Notes: generated by a model from the sequence alone, not told the origin. A stretch of DNA of 64,000 nucleotides from Vigna angularis (GCF_016808095.1 NC_068973.1:18085501-18149500), one strand, 5' to 3'; counted from the stretch's first letter, positions 1 through 11,212 are shown. Made by a program: numbers and translations.

Positions 1-42
1 TTCTTCATTTCTCTCCCAAGTTTCCGTTTGTTCACTTCTTTC

Positions 43-1039
43 ATGGCTGACTCAAGAAGAAACCGAAGGAGGACTGCTGGTGCTTCTTCCTCTCGTTCCC
101 GAAATGTTCGTCCTGCTTCCATCGAAGGTTGGATAATGAGGAGAAGCATGATGAATATGTCCATTTCTGGCAAGAACGACGAATCATGGTGGTAAAGTTC
201 ATACGCCTTAATTTTTATCGATTTTATGGCTTTCAATTTCCAGATCTGTTTCGTGCTCAAGGACTTACTCATCTCGTGGAGCAAAAGGGGTGCATCTACC
301 CCGATCTCATCGGTGTCTTCTACTTTAATTTGCGTTATCGTGACGACATCATAACCAAAAAAATGAAAGACGTTCCAATCATTTTGGATGATGACGTCTG
401 GACGATTGTTGCTCAACTAACCATCTGGGATGATGCTGTCAAAGTCCATCTTGGCGTCCTGGACTTCAATCATCTCCTCGCCTTTCAATCCTTCTTGCGC
501 CATCCTGAACAACAAATCAACCGTCGACAGTTGCTAATTGGTGGATTCAAGGTTGAAGAAAGGATGATCCACTACTTAATTGTGTGGCTTCTATGTCCTC
601 GTGCCACTAACCAAGCTTAATGTTCGGAGCAAGATCTTCTACTCTTGTATGGGATTTTAAATCGCATCCACATTGATTGGCTAGTTCTCGTGGCCGCGTG
701 ATCATTCACAAGGATCATGATCACCAAGAAGATGACAATGACGATATGGACGCCCATATGGCTCATCCAGTCCAAGTTGTTGCTCCTGCTGATCCTGGAC
801 CTTCTCAAATGCTTTCCTCTTCATCACTAACTATGGAGGAGCATTTTGCAAACCTGTCTAAACAACTGGAGGATATGCGTCTCTTTCAACAAACTTACTT
901 TGAATAGATATATGAGTGACAACAAAATCATGAAGAATTTGTGATCGATCAGTTCAATGACCTTGATACTCGTCTTGGAAACATTGAAAATCACTTTAAT
1001 CTTCAACCTCCAGAAAGACCACCCAGTCCTGTATTTTAG
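43..1039 (+). pseudogene. Third-ORF 'putative plant transposon protein', broken
   Basis: This ORF begins at ATG 43 (MADSRRNRRRTAGASSSR) and ends at TAG 1037. A one-base shift near 125-130 moves the frame to the main conserved block (about 129-620), which holds DLFRAQGLTHLVEQ and YPDLIGVFYFNLRY. Further frame changes and a TGA separate the C-terminal part (NLSKQLEDMRLFQQTYFE, then a tail ending PPSPVF). The same arrangement, with a PDLxxVFYxNL motif, is seen in the minus-strand gene at 40869-44161. I recognise it as the family annotated in legumes as putative plant transposon protein (I believe Pfam Transposase_32). Its biochemical role is unknown. Here it lies just upstream of a polypurine tract and a Copia-type LTR, the place of the third or envelope-like ORF in SIRE-type elements. 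It is clearly non-functional. Confidence 0.7.
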
Positions 1040-1373
1040 ATTTAGGATTTTATGTTAGTTTGCTTTAATGTTTGTTTGTTTTGAATTCCTAGGATGTTTT
1101 ATCATGTTCATGTCTTGCTTTATGTGCACTTGTAATGTTTGTTGTTTTCTTGAATAAAATGATCTCTTATTTTAGTGCATACATTGTTTAATTGAGGGGG
1201 AGATCATATTCAAGGGGAGCATTTTCATTTATCTTTTTTCTTATGATAAAAAAGGGGGAGAAGTAGTGTAGTTACTGCTAATTTTCTTATTGTCTTTTAG
1301 CCTGTATTTTTTGCAGACTAACCAAAGTTGCTTTTAAACAAGTATTTTTTATCATCATCAAAAATGGGGACAT
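1040..1373 (+). other. 3' untranslated region and polypurine tract of the plus-strand Copia-like element
   Basis: This T-rich non-coding stretch contains several G-rich purine runs (near 1196, 1251 and 1363). The last one, AAAAATGGGGACA, lies directly before the LTR start TGTTACC at 1374. That is the expected place of the plus-strand priming site for second-strand synthesis. Confidence 0.6.
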
Positions 1374-2450
1374 TGTTACCAATGAGGAAGCATTGGTAGA
1401 TTGAAGATAAATGATTTTGATGATGCTGCAAGAAGATAGACTTGAAGAAGCTGTTATAATTGTTGTAAAAGCACTTTGTAGAATATAAATGTATTTGAAT
1501 ATGTAAAAATGTAGAAAATCTTGTTTCCTTAGTTAAGTTACGCATTTAATCGATTATGAGAAGCTATAATCGATTATCCTGAGCACTCTTGGAAAATAGC
1601 ATTTCACTGTGGAATAATCGATTATTCCTTCAAATAATCGATTATCAACTAGTCCTCTTGAGAACTGCCAAAGTCTCTGGAATAATCGATAGTTCCTCAG
1701 GATAATCGATTATCACTTCTTGAAAAACCCTTTAATGGACTCAAATAATCGATTATCACTAACAATAATCGATTATCAGTGGTAGTTGTAATCCATCTCT
1801 TCGAACTCAGACCAGTTGCCTATATAAGGTTGTTCCAAAACTCTTAGAAGGTCAACTCTGAGCTTTTTGATAATACAGTATGATCTGAGGAAGTTCCAAA
1901 AAGCTAGTTCATTGCATTGCCTGGTCTCGTGAATAGAAGAAGCTCGCACTTTGTGGATCAAAGATCGGAGCGAATCTCTTCGAGTTGGCAACGTTGTTGT
2001 TCTTCTAGTTCGTTGGTCGAAGGAAGACTATTTCTGCACTGTTCCGGTTCATTGGTCGAAGGAAAGTGTAGATTGATCGCTTCCGTTTTGTTGGTCGAAG
2101 GAAGCATCCTTCCGGTTCGTTCGTCGAAGGAAGGTTTTATCTTACTGTTTCATTCACTATATTGTAAATCTATGAAACTATTTTTTAGTGAAAACGTTAA
2201 TCACTTTTTATAGTGGTTAACAACTGGACGTAGATTCTTTTGAATCGAACTAGGATAAAAATTCTGTTTTGAATTTTTCGTACTCTCTATACTCTTTACA
2301 TCTTGCGCATATTAACTCTTTGATAAATTTTCTCTAAGAAAATTGATTTTCTAAAACTGATCATCTTAAAACGAGTTTGACCGGACACGCTTTCCTCTAT
2401 CTGAATTTATTTCGCTGCGCGACTCTATAACGGTACCGATTGTTTTGACA
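1374..2450 (+). repeat. Copia-type LTR (1.08 kb), 3' LTR of a plus-strand element
   Basis: The LTR starts TGTTACCAATGAGG right after a polypurine tract and ends near TTTTGACA at about 2450. The U3 part (about 1540-1785) carries eight copies of a palindromic motif close to AATAATCGATTATT, followed by a TATA-like GCCTATATAAGG at about 1817. A short GTTCRTTGGTCGAAGGAAG unit repeats three to four times at 2010-2130. Parts of the same LTR family occur on the minus strand at 15779-16222 and 57442-57664. The 5' partner of this LTR is outside the window. Confidence 0.7.
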
Positions 2451-2782
2451 AACAGTTGAAAAATTGTTATTTTTAGACTTAATTTTGACCTTAAAGACAA
2501 CCTTTATGACTTAGAAACTAGCTTGTAATCATGCTTTTGCTTATGTTTTGGAAATAATAGAGTTGGATGGGTTTTGTGCTTGGTTTCTCTTGTTTTGCAG
2601 GTTTTAAGATGAATTGAATGGAAGAAGTGAAGTAGCCATAAGTTGGAGTCAGAAAAGCAAGAAAAAGTGCATAAAAGAAGAGTCGCAAGTACTGGTCAGC
2701 AGAAATTACCACTGAACGACACTCGGAAATTATCATTTATTAATACTTGATACGATTCGGTTACACTTGCCGAGGGTTAACA
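2446..2782 (+). repeat. Family X LTR copy with a large internal deletion
   Basis: It starts near TGACAAACAGTTG and ends CCGAGGGTTAACA. The first 280 bases match the starts of the copies at 18355 and 51182, and the last 45 bases match the end of the 51182 copy (GATACGATTCGGTTACACTT). About 1 kb of the middle is missing. No target-site duplication is visible. It overlaps the end of the preceding LTR by a few bases because the boundary is ambiguous. Confidence 0.65.
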
Positions 2783-4021
2783 ATAAGCTAAATTGGTTAT
2801 GGCTGAAAATGAATAATGCCTAGATCATATTTAAAATCTACCAAGAGCAAGCACATGAACAAGAATCAATGCAAAGTTAGAATGAAAATTAAACATGCAT
2901 GTAATCACACAAGAAAGAAAAAAAATGGCCCACAATCTCTCAAGGGTTAAAAATTGCTAAAGTTGACTTGCTACTCATCTTATGCAAAAATTGCTTAATT
3001 TATATGAACTAAATCTACAAAAATTAAATGCTAGAACTACCTCTGCCTAAATCCAAAGCTAAGTCTACTTTTGAAAACTCTAATATAAGGAAATAGAGCT
3101 AAGGAATCATTTGAATTCAACAAGGAATGAAGAAAAGCATGAAACAAAACGTAAAAGCTCGTAAGAATACCTAAAAATGATTACTTAAGCTATATACAAT
3201 CTAAATAAAACAAGACAGAACATTTTGTAACACGAACAACTCCTAAACTAAAGTTCTATGAAGGAAAGACAATAAAATGGAAAAGAAGATAGTCTAATCC
3301 GAATCAGAAATAGGAACAATGAAAAGGAAAAAAAACTATGAATCAATAGTTAAAAGCTAAACCAAACTTGAAATGAGGAAACAAAAATAGAAAACTAAAA
3401 GGAACCTAAAACAACTCTAAAAATAGAAACTATGAACAGAATAAGAACCTAATTAATTCCTATACAATGGAAAAGAACCTAAAGAAATTTCTATTTAAAA
3501 GCTAAAAAGAAGCTAGAAATTATAAGCACATAAGACAATTACTAATTGGAAACTGAAAACAGAAATGAACCCAAACTAACGAAGCAGAAATAGAAAAAAT
3601 AAATTAATCTTTTTTTTTACTATAGAAGAACATATTATTATAGGTATATCAAAGTAAAAACAACACTTTAAATCTATACCTTCTCACCCCCACACTTAAG
3701 AGGCACATTGCCCTCAATGTGTGAGTGAGGAACGGTTCCTAACAACATAAATCAAAACATATATGTTCAAGACAGGACTACACATGTATTTATACAAGGC
3801 AAAACTAAAAGAGAACAAAAACTAATCAAGAAAATATAGATTAGAATAGAACTAAGAAGACTGAACACAAAAGAGTAAAAAATGTATATGAACAGAAAAG
3901 AAAACGCAATAAAACACATGTACAAGAACAAAAATGAAAAAAGAAATAAAACTACAAAGCTATAATAAGAAGATAACTTTTCAAATTGGCCACAAATCAA
4001 AATTAATTCTTTTTATTTTTA
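2783..4021 (-). mobile_element. Fragment of Gypsy (Tat/Athila-like) internal non-coding region
   Basis: I see no gene here. On the minus strand, about 3670-3720 reads as the typical Tat/Athila spacer: a stretch like TTGAGGGCAATGTGCCTC followed by TTAAGTGTGGGGGTGAG. The rest is A-rich and uninformative, with only chance ORFs. It sits between the family X copy and the truncated third ORF of the minus-strand Copia. Neither boundary shows a duplication. Confidence 0.45.
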
Positions 4022-4480
4022 TGAACCTCTAGTGTGTCTTCTTGTGGTCATCTTCCGTCTTGCATTAGACAGGATGATTCAATATAGTGTAGAATGAAAA
4101 TATGAGTAAAGGAGAGTGAAAACTTTGTGTAAGCTTGATTTTGGCAGAATGTGGGTGTTGTGGGTGGTCATTAATCGATTATGAGGGAGTATTTATAGAG
4201 GAAATGGAGAAACTAGCAGTTTATGGCCGGTTTTTAACATTGCAACAGTTCTATTTTTGAACCTGCGTCGATTAATAATCGATTATCACTAACGATAATC
4301 GATTATTTCATTAAAGGTATAATCTTAATAGCCACTGATAATCTATTATTTCACGCAATAATCGATTATTTGCGAATCAAATGTTGTTTTCTGAAAGCCA
4401 AAGATAATCGATTTTAGCTTCCTGATAATCGATTATTTAAGCTGGGTTACAAGAAACTCAAAATTTCAAGAATTTTAATC
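4022..4480 (-). promoter_or_regulatory. Spacer between pol and third ORF with palindrome cluster and TATA-like box
   Basis: Downstream of the pol stop (4475-4477) lie about seven copies of the AATAATCGATTATC-type palindrome (4168-4437), the motif also clustered in the LTR U3 of this family. On the minus strand a TATA-like CTCTATAAATACTCCC (about 4200-4185) follows them. About 140 bases later comes an ATG (4051) opening MTTRRHTRGS, a basic start resembling the other third-ORF proteins, which is soon cut by foreign sequence. This layout suggests the third ORF had its own LTR-like promoter. That function is an inference. Confidence 0.4.
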
Positions 4481-5158
4481 ATAAGACATATCTAACACTC
4501 CTAAATCTCTTTTAAGATCATAAAACCTATCCTTGGGTAAAGCCTTAGTGAAAATATCAGCTAATTAATGCAATGTGTCAATGTATTCTATTGTGCGATC
4601 ACCTTTTTGAATGTGGTATCTCAAGAAATGGTGTGTAATTCCTATGTGTTTAGTTCCGGAATGCATTATAGGGTTCTTAGTCAAGTTTATAGCACTAATG
4701 TTATCGCATTTTAGAGGAATGTGATCAAGGAAGATATCAAAATCTTTCAATTGTTGTTTCATCCATAAAATTTGGGCACAACAGTTGCCAACAACAATGT
4801 ACTCTCCTTCTATGCTAGACAAGACTACACACGCTTGTTTCTTTGAGTGCCAAGACACCAAAGAACAGCCCAAAAAATGGCATGTTCCAATAGTACTTTT
4901 CCTATCAATTTTATAGCCTCCATAATCAACATCAAAATATCCTATTAAACTAGGTGTTGCATCAGAAGGATACCATAACCCAAAAGAGGTAGTCCCTTTA
5001 AGGTATTTCAAGACCCTCTTAACAATAGTAAAGTGGGATTCCTTAGGATTGACTTGGTACCTAGCACAAAGACATACACTCTGCATAATATGTGGTCTAT
5101 TAGCTGTGAGGTATAACAATGATCCTATCATACTTTTAAACATTTTTTGGTTTACTTT
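4475..5158 (-). pseudogene. Copia pol: RT C-terminus and RNase H
   Basis: The conserved block MFKSMIGSLLYLT and the RNase H segment with KSTIGTCHFLGCSLVSWHSK, followed by QACVVLSSIEGEYIVVGNC, are diagnostic of Ty1/Copia RNase H. The C-terminal tail reads LADIFTKALPKDRFYDL, separated from the main frame by a single TAA where the family has Gln (HQLADIFTKAL). Upstream the frame is interrupted at 5158 by a Cassandra element. About 40 codons expected between LGLQIKQ and MFKSMIG are missing, so the insertion site also carries a deletion. The protein would have degraded the RNA strand during reverse transcription. Confidence 0.85.
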
Positions 5159-5790
5159 TGTGACACCCGGGCACTGACGAGGGTGGGGAGTGATCGTCGG
5201 TGCAAGAGGCACGAACTGCAAGAGGCACAAACAAAGATCGGCTCTTGGCAGGCTTCTAGTGGAAGGGCACATGGATGAATCGAACATACACCGGAATGAG
5301 AGGGATCTAGAGACTGTATAGGTATGGGACTATACAGTTGAAGGATAGGTTAAAGGGATTGATTTGGCTACTCATATCACCAAAAAATGCATTTGCTTTT
5401 CGGTAGCCTAACCCATAAGAACTCCATGGTTAAATGTGCTTAGCCTGGAGTAATTTAGGGATGGGTGACCTTCTGGGAAGTTTTCCCAGAAAGTGTGCGA
5501 GTGAGGACAAAGCACATTGGAAAGCCTCGTGTTGATGTGTGGGGGCAGTCAATATTCCCTGTAAGTTACCGGGGCATTACAAGTGGTATCAGAGCCTAGC
5601 CTCTCCCAGTACGGTGTGGTTCGAGGACGAACCAAGCGGAAACTGGTGGGCATGTGACACCTGGGCATTGACGAGGGCGGGGAGTGATCGCCGGTGCAAG
5701 AGGCACAAACAAAGAGCGGCTCCTGGCAGACCTCCAGTGGAAAGGACAAAGCACACCGTACTTCTCTACAGTATTTGGTTTGGGAAATAA
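5159..5790 (+). mobile_element. Cassandra TRIM retrotransposon with 5S rRNA-like LTR
   Basis: The left LTR runs 5159-5581 and begins TGTGACACCCGGGC. Inside it, 5408-5540 closely follows the 3' half of plant 5S rRNA (CCATAAGAACTCCATGGTTA, then GGATGGGTGACCTTCTGGGA, then CCTCGTGTTG). A primer-binding site for initiator tRNA-Met, TGGTATCAGAGCC, is at 5584-5596. The internal region is only about 70 bases, without coding capacity. The right LTR starts at 5653 (TGTGACACCTGGGC) but has lost most of its middle and ends around 5775-5790. Cassandra is known to carry 5S promoter sequence in its LTRs. This copy lies in the RT-RNase H region of the minus-strand Copia, and no clear target-site duplication remains. 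Confidence 0.85.
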
Positions 5791-5795
5791 AGGCC

Positions 5796-6375
5796 CCCCT
5801 CCATTTGTTTTATTTGTAACCCTAAGAAAAAGTTTAATTCCCCCATCATAGACATTTCAAACTCTCTTTGCATTATATTAGCAAACCCCTCACATAAAGA
5901 ATCATAAGTTGATCCAAAAATAATATCATCAACATATACTTGAACAAGAAAAATATGATTTCCTACTTTCTTAATAAACAAAGTTGAATCAACCTTTCCT
6001 CTAGAAAAATTTGTTTTATTTGTAACCCTAAGAAAAAGTTTAATTCCCCCATCATAGACATTTCAAACTCTCTTTGCATTATATTAGCAAACCCCTCACA
6101 TAAAGAATCATAAGTTGATCCAAAAATAATATCATCAACATATACTTGAACAAGAAAAATATGATTTCCTACTTTCTTAATAAACAAAGTTGAATCAACC
6201 TTTCCTCTAGAAAAATCATTTTCAATCAAGAAGGTACTAAGTTTTTCATATCAAGACCTAGGTGCTTGTTTGAGGCCATACAATGCCTTTTTCAGTTTAT
6301 AACCATGATCATAAAATTTAAAATCCTCAAACCCAAGAGGTTGACTAACATACACTTCCTCTTTTAAACAACAAA
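5796..6375 (-). pseudogene. Copia pol: reverse transcriptase core with an internal 206-bp tandem duplication
   Basis: The minus strand reads [14 protein letters not shown], then [15 protein letters not shown], then VDSTLFIKKVGNHIFLVQVY and the catalytic YVDDIIFGST, and finally MSMMGELNFFLGLQIKQ, all typical RVT_2. The segment 5804-6009 is repeated directly at 6010-6215, so the YVDD box occurs twice. The 206-base unit is not a multiple of three and breaks the frame. The N-terminal part of RT is missing: the sequence stops near 6375 where an inserted Copia fragment begins. Confidence 0.85.
5804..6215. repeat. Tandem duplication, 2 x 206 bp
   Basis: Copy one (5804-6009) and copy two (6010-6215) both begin TTTGTTTTATTTGTAACCC and appear identical as read. 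They duplicate the YVDD-containing part of the RT domain. The near identity implies a recent event compared with the decayed surroundings. Confidence 0.9.
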
Positions 6376-6447
6376 GTTTCAACCCCAGGTTGCACTGGGG
6401 AAAAATAATAACATTACAGTTCCATCACACTAAATTTATTTAAAACT

Positions 6448-9145
6448 GTTGAGATTGTTGATAGGGGGAGCACTAGTTTAGCTGAACCCACAATCTTAGT
6501 AATATCTGAGTTTTTGATGATGACAACGCATAATTAATAACACATGTGTATTATGTGGTACATGTTCTATGCTTACATGTTATATGCATATATGAGAACA
6601 TGATTGTGTTGTTGTTGTGTTGTTCATTGCATTTCACTGTGTTATATATGTGATTTTATACATGAATGCATGACACATGTTTTTGGATGAGAAAAACCAC
6701 AAGCACAAATGTTGAATTTTAATTGTGTGGCAAAACAACAGTTTTAAGTCGATCACATTATGGGGGGAATCGATTAAAACTCGTGTCTTTGCACAAACTT
6801 TTTCAAGTGTGCTGTGAGAGTTTTTCAAAGAAAACGTTGCTGAACATTGTTGCATAATCGATTGCATGCGATATGTATTCGTTAAGTTTGTTACTGTTTT
6901 GAAATTTGTTAATGTTTGATATAACTGTCACAAAGGCTATATTTTTAAATGTGTTGACCAAGCATTAAATGCTATTCGACTGCATTAATTGTGGATTCAA
7001 TTAATTGCTTTGACTGCTACTAACTGTTATAGCTGAATTGTTGTATTCGACTGCATTAGTAGCTTAGTCGATTAAAATGCATCAGAGATGTGTTATACTA
7101 TAAATTGACGCAAATTTGATTTCTATAAAGAACTTTTGTGATTCTAACATTTTCATATTCTTTTGCAGAAAGTTTAATTTTTACAGAAATAGGAAAAGCT
7201 CCAAGAAACTAGTTTGACCGTGGTGATCAACTACTTGGAATTTTTTGAAGAGCAAGATTGTTGACTTTCAAAGTCTGATCTATCTTCACATTTACTGCAA
7301 GATGAGGTTCTACAATCTGCTGAAGATTGGGTTGAGTTCCCTGTTGTGATTACAGGAAGAAGGACGTGCTACCTTTTTGACTTTGAGGTACCTCAAAAGG
7401 GTTGGACTGCATAAGAGGTGTTTTATATTTTTGATGTGAGGTTTCTATAAAAACCTTGTTGTAAAAACCTTGATCATTATAGTGCATTGACTTTCTGTGG
7501 TTGGAAGGACACTGGATGTAGGCTTGCCCGAACCAGTATAAAACCTTAGCGTTTGATCTTTCTTATCCCTACTCTTTTACATTCAATAGATTATACTTTA
7601 TACTCATTCGATTAAATTTTCACTGCATTGAAAATCTTTTCACTTGCGTTTCAAGAAAAGTATAAAGGCATCTCTTTTGGTGAAAAAGTTTTTGAAAGTT
7701 TTAAATTTTATACTTCACCAATTTACCCCCCTCTTGGTGTGAGAAATTGAGCCATTCTATTTTAACAATTAGCACCAGAGCTGGTTTTCATAAAATGGTT
7801 GAAAAACTAGTGGATTACTATTTTCGTTAAATTGACTGATCTTGGAAAATGGCTTTCAATTCTCAGACCTTTGGTGAAGGTGCTTCGATAAATAGACCAC
7901 CACTATTTGTTGGAGAAAATTATGCTTTTTGAAAAATAAGGATGCAATTTTTTCTTGAATCGGTTGATAAAGGAGTTTGGGATGCAACTCTAAACGGTCC
8001 ATATGAGCCCACTCGTGTTTTAAATGAAAAAGTTGTTTTGAAAAATTTTTCATAGTGGACTCAAGATGAGAACCGAAGAGCTCAATATGATGTTAAGGCT
8101 AGAAATGTGATTACATCAGCACTAAACATGGATGAATGTTTCAAGATTTATGAATGTAAAACTGCTAAGGAAATGTGGGAGGTTCTTGAAGTCACACATG
8201 AAGGAACAAATGAAGTGAAAAGGGCCAGAAAGAATTCTCTCATACAAGAGTTTGAGCTGTTCAGAATGAAAGCGGGAGAGACTATCTATGAAGTACAAAA
8301 GCGATTCACATACAAAGTCAATCACCTCATGGCTCTCGGGAAAGTGTTTGATAAAGAAGAAATCAACATAAAGATCCTTAAAAGCCTCAACAGAAGCTGG
8401 CAGCCGAAAGTCACTGCAATATCTGAATCAAGAGACTTGACCAACATGAACATGGCCACCTTATTCGGAAAACTCAGAGAACATGAATTGGACCTAAGAA
8501 GGATAAAGGAGGAAGAAGAAATTGAAGAAAAGAAATCAATTGCTCTAAAGGCCACAAGCAAGAAAGCTACAAAGAATCTTGAACCTAAAGCTGAATCAGA
8601 GAAGTACCAGAAAAGGAAATCATGAATATGATGGTGATAAAATTTAACAGATTCATGAAGAATAAAAATTCTGCAACTAACTATGGAGGCTTTTCAAGAG
8701 GAGGAAAGAAGACCTCAAGAAGCAACACTGTAAAATGTTATGAATGTGGAAAGGATGGTCATATCAAGCCTAATTGTCCAGACTTGAAGAACAAGCAGAA
8801 AGAATTCACCAAGTATCCTTAGGACAAGAACAGGAAGCAAATGAAAGCATATATTGTCTGGAAAAATAGTGATGAAGACTCTTCAAGTGATGATGATTGT
8901 AGCGTTGAAGAAGAGTCAAATTTATTTTTCATGGTAGGCTCTACACACTTTGATGATGACATTGATCGTGAATTTGAGAATGAACCAATAGAGGTCAAGT
9001 ACTACATGCCTTTGGATGCATTTCAGGAGATACATGCAGAAGCCATGCGACTCCAGTATAAGGTAAATCGATTATCCTCTAAGAGAAGAGACTATGAATA
9101 CATAATTGATAATCTAGTAGAGGATAATGAAAAGTTTAAAAAAAC
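6448..9145 (+). mobile_element. Truncated Copia insertion: 5' LTR, primer site and gag, no pol or 3' LTR
   Basis: The LTR is 6448-7767 (TGTTGAGATTGTTGATAGGG to CTATTTTAACA). It is followed by a degenerate primer-binding site (TTAGCACCAGAGCTGG, cf. TTGGTATCAGAGC) and a gag frame to about 9145. There the sequence switches abruptly to the minus-strand Copia linker between integrase and RT. The host Copia has lost the first part of its RT at this place, so the insertion is associated with a deletion. Solo LTRs of the same family occur at 28043, 37701 and 47945. Confidence 0.75.
7849..9145 (+). pseudogene. Copia gag (UBN2-type) with CCHC zinc knuckle
   Basis: The frame starts at ATG 7849 (MAFNSQTFGEGASINRPPLF) and matches the start of the minus-strand gag (ASINRPLLFVGDNYAF), which supports this start. 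Two in-frame stops, TGA 7930 and TAG 8053, precede a long open stretch with EMWEVLEVTHEGTNEVKRAR and LFGKLREHELDL, the UBN2-type capsid region. A one-base shift near 8615 leads to an intact CX2CX4HX4C knuckle (CYECGKDGHIKPNC, about 8737-8778), then another stop at 8820 and an acidic tail. It would package the element RNA. It ends by truncation, not by a natural stop. Confidence 0.85.
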
Positions 9146-10625
9146 TTCTTGAGCTTCTAGGGTCTTACGGAGGCCTCGTGGTTGTTGAAAGCTTCTTTGT
9201 TCAATTTCTTGATGTACAATTGGAGTCTCCATAGGATTATTCTCAGTTAAGTACATCTCTTCAAGAGCATCCCTTAAAAAAATCCTCATCACCTACAATA
9301 GGCTTGTTTGACTCAAGAGGGTTCTCCTTAAGGTCCACAATTTCATCAAAAACAACATGCATGGACTCTTCAATGATTAATGTCCTTCTATTGAATACAC
9401 TATATGTTTTTCTAGTTAGTGAATAACCTAATAAAATTGCTTCATCAGATTTAGCATCAAATTTCCTAAGTTATCTTGACCATTATTCAGAACAAAGCAT
9501 TTACAACCAAAAATTTTCAAATGTGACACATTTGGTTTTCTTCCTTTAAACAGTTCATAAGGACTTAACTTTAGAATAGTCCTAATGAGCATCTTGTTCA
9601 ACACATAACAGGAAGTACTAACGACATCAACCCAAAAATATTTTGGCACATTAGACTCATTCAATAAAGTCCTAGCTAACTCTTCTAAGCATCTATTTTT
9701 CCTTTCAACAACCCCATTTTGTTGGAAAGTTCTAGGAGCAGAAAAATTATGACTTATGCCATGTTCATCACAAAACTTTTCAAAAGACTCATTTTGAAAT
9801 TCCCCACCATAATCATTTCTGAAACTCTTGATTTTCAAATCCTTTTCATTTTGAACTCGTTTAGCAAATATTTTGAATGCTTTAAAAGCTTCACTTTTCA
9901 AAGTAAAAAAGAATGTCCTAGTAAATCTAGTGTAATCATCTACGTTCACAAGTGCATAATAGTTCCCACCAAAACTCTTAATTCTAGAAGGACCAAGCAA
10001 ATCCATATGCAAAAGTTCTAAAGACTTTGATGTAGAAATCATGCTTTTAGATGAAAAAGAAGATTTTTTTCCTTTTTGACAAGCAGCACATAGTTTGTCT
10101 TTCTCAAATTTTAATTTAGGTAAACCAATCACAAGATTTGTAGAAATTAGTTTATTCAAATGTTGCATATGAATGTGTGCAGACCTTTTATGCCATAGCC
10201 AAGGATTTTCCTCTTTTGCAACTAAACATGATATGTTATGACTAGATGCACTTCCAATGTCAATCAAATATATGTTATTATGTCTAACACCTTGTAAAGA
10301 AATATCAGAAGAATTCTTAAAATAGATTATGCATTTATCGCTTTCAAAGGTTACCTTAAGACCTTTGTCACAAACCTGACTTATGCTTAGGAGGTTGTGT
10401 TTGAGCCCTTCAACGTACAACACATCTTTGATGGTCAATGTGTTTCCTCCTCCAATGTCTCCAGTTCCAATTATTCTTCCTTTGTTGTTATCCTCATATC
10501 TAACAAGTCCTTGCTTCTTCTTCTCAAAGGATATGAACCTCTTCTTGTCACCAGTCATGTGTCTTAAACAACCACTGTCAAGGTAACACAATGACTTCTT
10601 TGACTTAGAAGGTTCCTACAAAACA
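9146..10625 (-). pseudogene. Copia pol: protease, GAG-pre-integrase, integrase and linker
   Basis: On the minus strand the aspartic protease motif LDSGCLRHMTGD opens a long frame (from 10591). It is followed by the pre-integrase zinc-binding block (WHKRSAHIHMQHLNKL, CAACQKGK). The integrase core has candidate acidic residues in LLHMDLLGP, RNDYGGEF and NGVVERKNR, so D, D and E are all present. After the frame breaks near 9428 the reading continues as YSVFNRRTLIIEESMHVVFD and the IN-RT linker to 9146. Apart from the break, this is the best preserved part of the Copia. The next domain, RT, is displaced by the inserted LTR-gag fragment. Confidence 0.88.
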
Positions 10626-10693
10626 AGTTGAGCAAGATTTTTAGGTCCTCAATCTCATTATGGGTCCTTGGGGTTAGTATTGACAAACAAGCA

Positions 10694-11212
10694 TCATTTT
10701 ACAATTTTAACCCATGCATACTTTCCATTTGGCACTCCAAAATGTTTAATGTTGCAGTTGTTAGATGTATGACCATGCTTCATGCAATAAAAGCAACAAA
10801 CACTATGTAGTTTATTTTTCACAAAAGTGTCTTTCTCAACCCAAACTCTACGAGTTCTTTTAACTTGACGTCTCTTATGTTGATGGATATTCTTGTTTTT
10901 AAAATTGCTCTTTTTAAAACCATTTTGAACATGTGAGACAGATTTGGTAGCTTTAGCAAGCAATTTTTCAAGAATATCTATGTCAAACATGTGACTTTTA
11001 CAAGATAAACATTCAACAAGTTTTTCAATCACATTAGGTTCAAATTCTTTAATTTCAAGATTACTAATCTTATTACTTAGGATGATTTCTTCATCTAAAG
11101 CTTTTTCATATTTCATTTTCAATTCATGAAATTCCTTCTTTAATTTCTTATTTGTAGCATCCAGTTTTTCAAATTCATTCATTAACTCAAAGAAAGCTTT
11201 TTGTAAATCTAA
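10694..11212 (-). pseudogene. Copia gag/pol junction: coiled-coil and second CCHC knuckle
   Basis: The minus strand encodes a charged, probably coiled-coil stretch (LDLQKAFFELMNEFEKLD onward), a basic segment and an intact knuckle CFYCMKHGHTSNNC (CX2CX4HX4C), ending just before the protease. SIRE-type elements typically carry such a second knuckle next to the protease. The upstream part of the protein continues at 14616 on the far side of the inserted CACTA element. At the rejoined site a TAA stop interrupts the frame. Confidence 0.8.

Noticed and set aside
5400..5540. 5S rRNA gene
   Set aside because: Only part of 5S is present, and it lies inside the LTR of a Cassandra element with primer site and second LTR. 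It is not a cellular 5S gene.
5584..5596. tRNA-Met remnant
   Set aside because: TGGTATCAGAGC is a retroelement primer-binding site. The same applies at 60217.
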